A DNA stretch of 6,043 nt from an uncultured bacterium (lineage in GTDB: Bacteria; Hydrothermota; Tepidihabitantia; Tepidihabitantales; Tepidihabitantaceae), in NCBI GenBank assembly GCA_937139435.1, contig CAKZPX010000337.1, forward strand, positions 1-6,043, read 5' to 3'. Positions 1-5,454 of the stretch are shown here, piece after piece. Position 1 is the stretch's first letter. Each line of letters starts with the position of its first letter. The notes under the pieces were generated by a model. It saw nothing but the letters and a program-made list of their open reading frames with translations, was not told the origin of the DNA and made no database searches. The translations under genes were made by a program, and so were the position numbers.

Positions 1-2
1 TC

Positions 3-32
3 TTGACTTATTAGATTAAACTATATTATTAT
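3..32 (+). promoter_or_regulatory. Putative sigma70-type promoter for the operon
   Basis: TTGACT at 3-8 matches a -35 box in five of six positions. TATTAT at 27-32 serves as a -10 box with an 18-bp spacer. Overlapping alternatives are TATTAT at 24-29 (15 bp) and TATATT at 22-27 (13 bp). From the -10 at 27-32 the expected transcription start falls at about 39-40, on the A of the ugd start codon. No purine-rich ribosome binding site lies between the -10 and the ATG. The stretch is AT-rich, so chance matches are easy; the assignment rests on the good -35 and on its position before the first gene of a close-packed set. The window starts only two bases upstream, so an earlier promoter or upstream genes cannot be excluded. 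Confidence 0.45.
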
Positions 33-39
33 CTTTACT

Positions 40-1329
40 ATGAAAATAGCGGTTATTGGCACTGGTTATGTAGGACTAACATCCGGAGCCTGTCTGGCTA
101 AAATCGGGCACCAGGTGATCTGCGTGGACAATAACGACGAAAAGATAGATATGCTGAATCGGGGAATAATGCCGATATACGAACCCGGGTTAAAGGAGAT
201 AATTGAAGAAACTGTTAACGCCCGGAGACTTTCCTTTACCACCGATATACAGAAAGCGGTCAGGGAAAGCACCGTGTGTTTTGTAGCGGTGGGCACGCCG
301 CCATTGGAAACAGGCGAGCCGGATTTGACTTATGTTGAAAATGTCGTTCGGGACATTGCTGCTAACATGAACGATTATCGGTTAATAGTTGAGAAATCTA
401 CCGTTCCGGTTCAGACGAGCAACTGGATCAGAAAAACTGTTGAACGGTATTGCCGGACCGGTGTTGAGTTTGATATTGCCAGTAACCCTGAGTTCTTAAG
501 AGAGGGTGTGGCGGTGCAAGATTTTCTTCATCCCGATCGCATAGTTATCGGAGTGGAAAGCAACCGTGCCCGGGACATAATGCTGGAAATTTATCGTCCA
601 TTAAACGCACCGGTAATTGTAACCGATATCGCTTCCGCCGAGTTGATAAAACACGCCTCTAACGCCTTCCTGGCGATGAAAATTTCTTTCATAAATGCTG
701 TGGCCGTACTTTGTGAAGCGGTAGGTGCTGATGTGCGATTGGTGGCGAATGGAATGGGAATGGATAAAAGAATTGTGCGGGATTTCCTGGACGCCGGACT
801 TGGCTACGGTGGTTTTTGCTTTCCCAAAGACCTGCGTGCCTTTATCCGGATCGCAGAAAAACTTGGCTATGACTTTCGACTCCTGAGAGAAGTAGAAAAG
901 ATTAACGAGGAAACCAAACAGCGATTCATCCAGAAAATACGTGGTGCGCTCTGGAATCTTAAAAATAAAAACATCGGAATCCTGGGATTATCGTTCAAAC
1001 CCAACACCGATGACATGCGCTTTGCCCCATCAATAGACATAATCAACGCATTACTTGCCGAGGGTGCTAACATCCGGGCTTACGACCCGCAGGCGATGAA
1101 GAACGCCCGACGTATCTTTCCGCAGATTGAATTTTGTACCAGTGCGGAAGATGTTGCCCGGGACGCTGATTTACTCGCCATCATAACCGAATGGGATGAG
1201 TTCAAAAAACTGGACCTGCACCTGATTAAATCCAAAATGCGTCTGCCAATCATCTGCGATGGTCGCAACATTTATGACCGCTACCAGGTGGAAGCCCTGG
1301 GGTTCACCTATATCGGAATGGGCAGGTAG
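40..1329 (+). CDS. ugd: UDP-glucose 6-dehydrogenase
   Basis: This cytoplasmic enzyme oxidises UDP-glucose to UDP-glucuronate with two NAD+, the entry step to glucuronate- and pentose-containing envelope glycans. At 429 residues it is full length for the family. The N-terminal Rossmann domain opens with GTGYVG at residues 7-12 and has the VGTPP motif at 84-88. EKSTVP (118-123) and SNPEFLREG (148-156) follow. The central helical part holds Lys204 and Asn208 in ELIKHASNAF. The catalytic cysteine is Cys260 in GGFCFPKD, with Asp264 after it. The C-terminal UDP-binding domain shows GLSFKPNTDDMR (316-327). Phe328 follows where Glu is common, and Phe259 precedes the cysteine where Ser or Tyr is common; neither looks disabling. 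The ATG at 40 gives MKIAVIG, the usual family start, but has no Shine-Dalgarno sequence. The next gene begins 1 nt after its stop and encodes the enzyme that consumes its product. Confidence 0.96.
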   Translation: MKIAVIGTGYVGLTSGACLAKIGHQVICVDNNDEKIDMLNRGIMPIYEPGLKEIIEETVNARRLSFTTDIQKAVRESTVCFVAVGTPPLETGEPDLTYVENVVRDIAANMNDYRLIVEKSTVPVQTSNWIRKTVERYCRTGVEFDIASNPEFLREGVAVQDFLHPDRIVIGVESNRARDIMLEIYRPLNAPVIVTDIASAELIKHASNAFLAMKISFINAVAVLCEAVGADVRLVANGMGMDKRIVRDFLDAGLGYGGFCFPKDLRAFIRIAEKLGYDFRLLREVEKINEETKQRFIQKIRGALWNLKNKNIGILGLSFKPNTDDMRFAPSIDIINALLAEGANIRAYDPQAMKNARRIFPQIEFCTSAEDVARDADLLAIITEWDEFKKLDLHLIKSKMRLPIICDGRNIYDRYQVEALGFTYIGMGR

Positions 1330-1330
1330 G

Positions 1331-2296
1331 GTGAATAAACACAGTTTTACGAACAATAGACGGGTAGCACTGGTTGCGGGTGGCGCCGGTTTTCTCGGTT
1401 CTCATCTGTGTGAATACCTCATTAAACGCAAATGGCGCGTAATCTGTATTGACAACCTTATTACCGGCAGTATACTGAATATCAAACACTTACGCAATTA
1501 TCCGGAATTTAAATTTATAAACAAAGATATTACTCAGCCGTTAAACATTCCAGGAAAGGTAGGTGTCATATTTAACCTCGCCTCCCCTGCTTCACCAAAA
1601 GATTATCTGGCTCTACCGCTTGAGACGCTAAGCGCAGGGGCGATTGGAACCAGAAACTTACTGGATTTAGCACTGGCAAAACAGGCGGTTTTTATCCACA
1701 CCTCAACATCTGAAGTGTACGGCGACCCCAAAGAACATCCCCAAAAAGAGTCCTACTGGGGAAATGTGAATCCGGTAGGACCGCGCGCGGTTTATGACGA
1801 GGCAAAACGATACAGTGAAGCACTGATAATGTCTTATTACCACCTATATAAAATTCCGGTGCGCATCGCACGGATATTCAATACTTACGGACCGAGGATG
1901 AAGATAGATGACGGAAGGGTTGTCCCTAATCTGATTTATCAGGCGCTTACTGGAGGACCACTGACCATCTACGGCAATGGTCTTCAAACACGCAGTTTCT
2001 GTTATATCTCGGACATGATAAGTGGTTTATATAAATTAATTCGATTTAACGACCCATTCCCTGTTAACCTGGGTAACCCGAGAGAATTTACCATTATCGA
2101 ATTTGCCCGGCTGGTAAAAAAATTAACCCGCTCATCCAGTCCGATTAAATTTTACCCCACAGTTCCCGATGACCCTCAGAGACGCTGTCCGGATATAACC
2201 AGGGCACAGACCCTGCTGAAATGGAGACCAAAGGTAGAACTGGAACAGGGACTCCTTAGAACCATTAGATGGTTTCAAGAACACATCTCCCTATGA
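1331..2296 (+). CDS. uxs: UDP-glucuronate decarboxylase (UDP-xylose synthase)
   Basis: This is an extended short-chain dehydrogenase that converts UDP-glucuronate to UDP-xylose and CO2 through a 4-keto intermediate, using tightly bound NAD+. With the GTG at 1331 it is 321 residues long, close to soluble bacterial UXS proteins. It has the NAD motif GGAGFLG at 17-23, NLASPASP at 82-89, STSEVYGDP at 125-133 (Glu128 being the family's catalytic glutamate) and YWGNVNPVGPR at 142-152. The catalytic Tyr155 and Lys159 lie in YDEAK, and Arg285 in DDPQRRCPD matches the conserved catalytic arginine. These motifs separate UXS from generic epimerases. I chose the GTG at 1331 because it lies 1 nt after the ugd stop and 16 residues before the glycine-rich loop. 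The ATG at 1259 would add 24 residues read across ugd. Only a weak AGG (1324-1326) precedes the GTG. The gene takes the product of ugd and overlaps the next gene by 4 nt. Confidence 0.95.
   Translation: MNKHSFTNNRRVALVAGGAGFLGSHLCEYLIKRKWRVICIDNLITGSILNIKHLRNYPEFKFINKDITQPLNIPGKVGVIFNLASPASPKDYLALPLETLSAGAIGTRNLLDLALAKQAVFIHTSTSEVYGDPKEHPQKESYWGNVNPVGPRAVYDEAKRYSEALIMSYYHLYKIPVRIARIFNTYGPRMKIDDGRVVPNLIYQALTGGPLTIYGNGLQTRSFCYISDMISGLYKLIRFNDPFPVNLGNPREFTIIEFARLVKKLTRSSSPIKFYPTVPDDPQRRCPDITRAQTLLKWRPKVELEQGLLRTIRWFQEHISL
1449..1476 (+). promoter_or_regulatory. Possible internal promoter within uxs
   Basis: A perfect -35 hexamer, TTGACA (1449-1454), is followed after 16 bp by TATACT (1471-1476), which matches the -10 consensus in five of six positions. 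Initiation would be near 1483 and could feed gfo, the glycosyltransferase gene and ftsEX independently of the first promoter. Against it, the -35 box is formed by codons for the conserved Asp-Asn at the end of the second Rossmann strand, so it may be a by-product of protein sequence. There is no extended -10 TG. Confidence 0.25.
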
Positions 2297-3138
2297 AAAG
2301 TGTTGGCATCGGCATTGTCGGTCTGGGGAGATGGGGAAAAAACTATTTAAAGACAATCTATGCGCTTGATCGTGCGAAAATTTTTATTGCCGACACAGCA
2401 CCTGACATCCCTGATGGCTTATCTCCCGGTTTCCAGATTACCTCATTTGATGCCATGCTGGACAATCCGGAAGTAGCAGCAGTAATTATCGCAACCCCGG
2501 ACAATACCCACTATGAACTTGCAGTCCAGGCGTTAAAAAAGGGAAAAGACGTGATCGTTGAAAAACCAATGGCATTGCTTCCGGAACACGCCGCAGAGAT
2601 GGTCCAGCTCAGCGAAGACCAGAAACTGATTCTCCTCGTGGGACATACCTCACTCTACAGTGTTGAATTTGAAACCCTGAAACAAGAGCTGCAACAGGGT
2701 GGTACAGGAAAAATAACCCGATTGGAGGCGTTTAGATCATCAGCGGGCAAACCGCAGGGAGATATTATATGGGACCTTGCCCCCCATGATATTGCCATGG
2801 CAATATCACTCATGGGCGAGCCGATATCAGCCGGCATAAAAAAGCTAACCGCTGATAGTGCGGTTTACGAAATAATCTTCCCGGGAGATGTGTTATTTAC
2901 CGGCACCGTTAACTGGGGAAAACCACCATTCCAGCGCTGGCTGAAAGTGGTGGGTACAGCAAAAACCCTTGTTTGTGCCGAACCTGTGGGATGCAACCAT
3001 TCGCTCAATTCCCCGTTGACCCGGCTCTGTCAGGACTTTTTATCCTGCTGCAGGATACGAACCCGTCCTGTTAGCGACGCTTCATTAGGACTGAAAGTGA
3101 CCCGCTGTCTCTGGATGATTAAAAGACCCGAAACTTAG
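2293..3138 (+). CDS. Gfo/Idh/MocA-family NAD(P)-dependent sugar oxidoreductase
   Basis: A cytoplasmic oxidoreductase of 281 residues, likely acting on a nucleotide sugar given its neighbours. The N-terminal Rossmann fold begins with GIVGLGRWGKN (6-16), a form typical of polysaccharide-cluster members such as WlbA/WbpB. IIATPDNTHYELA (65-77) follows, then the family EKP motif with Lys91. WDLAPHD (160-166) supplies Asp161 and His165, the usual catalytic pair region. The C-terminal segment PLTRLCQDFLSC (241-252) matches the family's closing helix, so the frame is intact. The protein is shorter than the usual 320-350 residues, apparently because the sheet-to-helix loop after GTAKTL (221-226) is reduced. 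Six cysteines (228, 234, 246, 252, 253, 272) lie in the last 54 residues. The ATG at 2293 overlaps the uxs stop as ATGA, with no Shine-Dalgarno sequence, so translational coupling is likely. An in-frame ATG at 2269 lies inside uxs and is not preferred. Substrate unknown: a 3-dehydrogenase acting on a UDP-uronate or related sugar is one option. Confidence 0.85.
   Translation: MKSVGIGIVGLGRWGKNYLKTIYALDRAKIFIADTAPDIPDGLSPGFQITSFDAMLDNPEVAAVIIATPDNTHYELAVQALKKGKDVIVEKPMALLPEHAAEMVQLSEDQKLILLVGHTSLYSVEFETLKQELQQGGTGKITRLEAFRSSAGKPQGDIIWDLAPHDIAMAISLMGEPISAGIKKLTADSAVYEIIFPGDVLFTGTVNWGKPPFQRWLKVVGTAKTLVCAEPVGCNHSLNSPLTRLCQDFLSCCRIRTRPVSDASLGLKVTRCLWMIKRPET
2783..2816. repeat. 22-bp perfect palindrome with extended arms
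   Basis: Positions 2787-2808 form a perfect palindrome: TGATATTGCCA joined directly to its reverse complement TGGCAATATCA, centred on CCATGG. Flanking CCCA (2783-2786) pairs with TGGG (2813-2816) across a 4-nt bulge, giving 15-bp arms. It lies over the codons for the conserved PHD motif of the oxidoreductase. In RNA it could form a stem of nine or more base pairs with a CATG loop. No T-run follows, so it is not an intrinsic terminator. Confidence 0.7.
3031..3070. repeat. Nested inverted repeats near the 3' end of the oxidoreductase gene
   Basis: An outer pair, CAGGAC (3031-3036) and GTCCTG (3065-3070), encloses an inner hairpin of TATCCTG (3041-3047), loop CTG and CAGGATA (3051-3057). The inner element is an uninterrupted 17-bp inverted repeat centred on one base. 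It is coding sequence and is not followed by a T-run. Such short repeats can arise by chance in 6 kb. Confidence 0.45.
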
Positions 3139-3140
3139 GT

Positions 3141-3800
3141 ATGCTGGTCTCAGTAATTATTCCGGTTTATAACGAAGAAAATTCTATCCAAGCGATAATA
3201 AAAAAAGTTCAGTCGGTGCCGGTGCATAAAGAAATAATAGTAGTGGATGATGGTTCATCAGACAGAACGCCCCAAATCCTCTACACCATCTCGGGAATAA
3301 AATTAATCACCCACGAGAAAAACAAAGGAAAAGGAGCAGCAATTCGCACCGCACTGAAATATGCCAATGGCGATGTCATTATCATTCAAGACGCCGATTT
3401 AGAATATGAACCCGCTGAATATCTAAACTTACTTGCGCCATTTTCTGAGCCACAAGTGTCTGCAGTCTATGGCTCTCGTTTCCGGGGTAAGGGGGAATTT
3501 ATTCTCTCCAGCAGAATAGCCAATATCTTTTTAACATTCTTGACCGATGCCCTTTTTGGAGGGAAAATTACCGATATGGAAACATGTTATAAAGTTTTAA
3601 GAAAAAACGTCTTCCAGACTATTTCTCTAAAAGCCAATCGTTTCGATATTGAACCCGAAATCACCGCTAAGCTCCTGCGTTACCGATATAAAGTCGTAGA
3701 AGTTCCAATTCACTACACCGGACGGACTGCCGGTAAAAAGATCGATTGGCGGGACGGCATAGCCGCCTGCTACACTCTTATTAAATGGTATGTCAGCTGA
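3141..3800 (+). CDS. GT2-family glycosyltransferase, polyprenyl-phosphate type, without membrane tail
   Basis: A 219-residue inverting GT-A fold glycosyltransferase resembling dolichol/undecaprenyl-phosphate mannose or glucose synthases. VSVIIPVYNEE (3-13) and VVDDGSSD (34-41) form the nucleotide-binding start. The metal-binding motif is DAD at 84-86 inside QDADLEYEP. GSRFRG (111-116), DMETCYK (145-151) and FDIEPE (168-173) follow in family order. The C-terminal GRTAGKKIDWRDGI (194-207) matches the GKKI-W-DG signature of this subgroup. No C-terminal transmembrane helices are present, so it is the soluble or peripheral DPM1-like form acting at the inner face of the membrane. The likely reaction moves a sugar from a nucleotide donor to polyprenyl phosphate. 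The donor is not readable: UDP-glucose, UDP-xylose or GDP-mannose are all possible, and the UDP-xylose genes upstream favour a UDP sugar only by context. The ATG follows the previous stop by 2 nt. Its 3' end overlaps ftsE by 11 nt. Confidence 0.88.
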   Translation: MLVSVIIPVYNEENSIQAIIKKVQSVPVHKEIIVVDDGSSDRTPQILYTISGIKLITHEKNKGKGAAIRTALKYANGDVIIIQDADLEYEPAEYLNLLAPFSEPQVSAVYGSRFRGKGEFILSSRIANIFLTFLTDALFGGKITDMETCYKVLRKNVFQTISLKANRFDIEPEITAKLLRYRYKVVEVPIHYTGRTAGKKIDWRDGIAACYTLIKWYVS

Positions 3801-4503
3801 AACAAATAACACCCCGCCAACAGTTCCCCCCGTTACACCAATTATTGAACTCAACGGTGTTTTTAAATACTATCAGGGTGACTGGCCAGCACTTACCGAC
3901 ATCAATCTAACCGTCTATCATGGTGATTTCCTCTTCCTCCTCGGTGCCACCGGAGCGGGAAAAACAACATTGCTCCGTTTACTCTATCGTCAAGAATTAC
4001 CCGATGCCGGTGAAATCAAGGTTCTGGGCTACGACCTTTTGACGATGAAAGAAAAAGAAATACCGATGCTAAGACGCAAACTGGGTATTATCTTCCAGGA
4101 TTTTCGGCTCCTGCCTGAAAGAACAGTTTACGAAAACTTAGAATTTGTTCTGCGCGCCATAAACACTCAATCAGATATGATTTCCTCTAAAATTCAGGAA
4201 ACACTAAACCAGCTGGGAATGACTCACAAAAAGAATTCCTACCCCTATGAACTATCAGGAGGTGAACAACAGAAGGTCGCCATTGCCCGGGCATTAGTGA
4301 AATCACCAGACATTATAATCGCCGATGAACCCACCGGTAACATAGATCCGAAAGCGGCAGAAGATATTTTAAATATACTAAAAGATATTAATTACCAAGG
4401 AACTACGGTAATAATGGCTACTCACGACGCCGAGTTAGCGGAACGAACGAGACGTCGCCGGATTACACTTGACGCAGGTCGAGTGGTACGGGATGAAGGA
4501 TAA
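3790..4503 (+). CDS. ftsE: Cell division ATP-binding protein FtsE
   Basis: The cytoplasmic ABC ATPase partner of FtsX at the divisome; its ATP cycle is transmitted through FtsX to periplasmic activators of peptidoglycan hydrolysis. The 237 residues contain Walker A GATGAGKTT (52-60), Q-loop Gln103 in GIIFQDFRLL, signature LSGGEQQK (155-162), Walker B IIIADEP (175-181) with Glu180, D-loop Asp186, and H-loop His212 in ATHD. FQDFRLLPERTVYENL is characteristic of FtsE rather than of LolD or MacB ATPases, and ftsX lies directly downstream. An oddity is a Thr/Pro-rich extension of about 17 residues before IIELNGVFKYY, where most FtsE proteins begin. No ATG, GTG or TTG occurs between the ATG at 3790 and that point, so the extension appears genuine. 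The start lies inside the glycosyltransferase gene with no Shine-Dalgarno sequence, so translation is probably coupled to it. Confidence 0.95.
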   Translation: MSAETNNTPPTVPPVTPIIELNGVFKYYQGDWPALTDINLTVYHGDFLFLLGATGAGKTTLLRLLYRQELPDAGEIKVLGYDLLTMKEKEIPMLRRKLGIIFQDFRLLPERTVYENLEFVLRAINTQSDMISSKIQETLNQLGMTHKKNSYPYELSGGEQQKVAIARALVKSPDIIIADEPTGNIDPKAAEDILNILKDINYQGTTVIMATHDAELAERTRRRRITLDAGRVVRDEG

Positions 4504-4506
4504 AAA

Positions 4507-4524
4507 ATGGAGTTAACTCATTGA
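4507..4524 (+). other. Five-codon mini-ORF ending on the ftsX start
   Basis: ATG at 4507 is preceded at 6 nt by AAGGA (4496-4500), one of the best Shine-Dalgarno matches in the window. It encodes only Met-Glu-Leu-Thr-His before TGA at 4522-4524, which overlaps the ftsX TTG (4521-4523). It could couple ftsX translation to ribosomes terminating there, or it may be fortuitous. Confidence 0.25.
4509..4512 (+). promoter_or_regulatory. Ribosome binding site of ftsX
   Basis: GGAG lies 8 nt upstream of the TTG at 4521. It supports TTG as the start, because the ftsX frame is closed upstream by TGA at 4494-4496 and has no other start codon in between. Bases 4510-4519 (GAGTTAACTC) are a short palindrome covering this site, too short to make a stable RNA hairpin. 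Confidence 0.6.
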
Positions 4525-5441
4525 ATTTATTATATTTAATTAAAGAGACCTTTAGAACAATAAACCGTAACCGTGAACAATTTGTTCTCTCCTCTGTTGT
4601 CCTGGGTATCTGCTTACTGCTGTTATCATTATTCCTGATGGTCACCTTAAACATTATGAACCTGGTAAAGTCGTCAAGCGAACTGGCGGAAGTTTATGCT
4701 TTCGTTGACGAAGAAATAACGAACTCCCCTCTTCTACTGGAGACCTTAGAGCAGCGCATAGCAAGTATTGCCGGGGTTGTGGCGGTGCGTTTTTTTCCAA
4801 AGGAACAGGCTCTGGAAGAATTGCGACGCGACCTCGGTCCTGATACTACTGTTCTCACTGTCTTAGGCGAAAACCCGATACCTCCCTCAATCCGGATTAA
4901 AATTCATCCAGATTATACCACCCCGGAACATATCAATACTCTTGAACAAAAACTGCTTCTCCTTCCCGGAATAACTGAAGTATGGTCGGGAAAGGAATTT
5001 GTCGCTCAATTAAATCAGGCGCTTAAAACCGCTGTGGTTATAGACATTATCTTCCTGATAATTATAGTAATCTCCGTGCTTTTTATTGTCTTCCAGACAG
5101 TTGAGAATTCCGTGCTAAACCGTTCTGAAGAAATACAAATAATGGAGTTAGTCGGCGCGAGCCGCATTGCGATACACACACCATTTTTCATTCAAGGCGC
5201 CCTTCAGGGGCTATTAGGGAGTGTACTCTCCGGAGTTCTGCTGTTTCTCGTCTATCGCATAATCAAGACATTCATCCCCTTCCCTATTTTTATCCCGGCA
5301 CCATTTTTGGCAGGAGAGATAGTTCTGGGCATCATTTTAGGATTGGGGGGCACTTTTATCGCACTGGCACGAATCCCCTCAACCCTTCTAACTATGCCCG
5401 CTGGTTTCCACCGCAAGTTCCGAACTTCTAAATTGGGCTGA
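4521..5441 (+). CDS. ftsX: Cell division protein FtsX
   Basis: The inner-membrane permease-like partner of FtsE, which carries no solute but relays ATPase state to a periplasmic EnvC-type protein. At 306 residues it has the family layout. A short cytoplasmic N-terminus (YLIKETFRTINRNRE) leads into TM1 at about 21-47. The extracytoplasmic domain spans about 51-168 and includes FFPKEQALEEL (91-101) and the conserved NPIPPSIRI (118-126). TM2 lies at about 170-193, TM3 at about 222-248 and TM4 at about 263-284. The cytoplasmic loop EEIQIMELVGASR (203-215) is the FtsX coupling helix region. PFFIQG (221-226) carries Gln where many homologues have Glu. The start is TTG with a GGAG site 8 nt upstream; the gene follows ftsE by 17 nt, and the EnvC-like gene follows 13 nt after its stop. 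The first codons are AT-rich. Confidence 0.95.
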   Translation: MNLLYLIKETFRTINRNREQFVLSSVVLGICLLLLSLFLMVTLNIMNLVKSSSELAEVYAFVDEEITNSPLLLETLEQRIASIAGVVAVRFFPKEQALEELRRDLGPDTTVLTVLGENPIPPSIRIKIHPDYTTPEHINTLEQKLLLLPGITEVWSGKEFVAQLNQALKTAVVIDIIFLIIIVISVLFIVFQTVENSVLNRSEEIQIMELVGASRIAIHTPFFIQGALQGLLGSVLSGVLLFLVYRIIKTFIPFPIFIPAPFLAGEIVLGIILGLGGTFIALARIPSTLLTMPAGFHRKFRTSKLG

Positions 5442-5454
5442 TATTAATCATCTT

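Noticed and set aside
1259..1330. ATG at 1259 as the start of the UDP-glucuronate decarboxylase
   Set aside because: It would overlap ugd by 71 nt. The 24 extra residues are ugd sequence read in another frame and have no place in the UXS fold; GTG 1331 sits right after the ugd stop.
2269..2292. ATG at 2269 as the start of the oxidoreductase
   Set aside because: It adds eight residues read across the end of uxs. The ATG at 2293 forms a typical ATGA overlap and gives the usual short lead into the glycine-rich loop.
2950..3138. Possible frameshift in the oxidoreductase, suggested by its short length and cysteine-rich end
   Set aside because: The closing segment PLTRLCQDFLSC...RPVSDASLGLKV aligns by pattern with the family's last helices in the same frame, so the gene is short rather than broken.
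3540..3569. TTGACC followed by AAAATT as a promoter for ftsE
   Set aside because: The -10 candidate matches only three of six positions and the site is far inside the glycosyltransferase gene.
4284..4293. Ten-base palindrome TGCCCGGGCA in ftsE
   Set aside because: It encodes the conserved IARA segment after the ABC signature, and palindromes of this size are expected by chance.
4314..4319. Perfect TATAAT as a -10 box inside ftsE
   Set aside because: No -35-like hexamer lies at 15-19 bp upstream, and the bases encode the conserved Walker B strand.
4510..4519. GAGTTAACTC palindrome as a hairpin hiding the ftsX ribosome binding site
   Set aside because: With a minimal loop only three base pairs remain, too weak to sequester the site.
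66..4654. Open frames of 60-76 codons on the - strand (for example 66-296, 867-1073, 3627-3854, 4463-4654)
   Set aside because: All lie antisense to well-supported genes, show no recognisable motifs and have no start signals of their own.
5442..5454. Terminator between ftsX and the EnvC-like gene
   Set aside because: The 13-nt gap has no inverted repeat or T-run.
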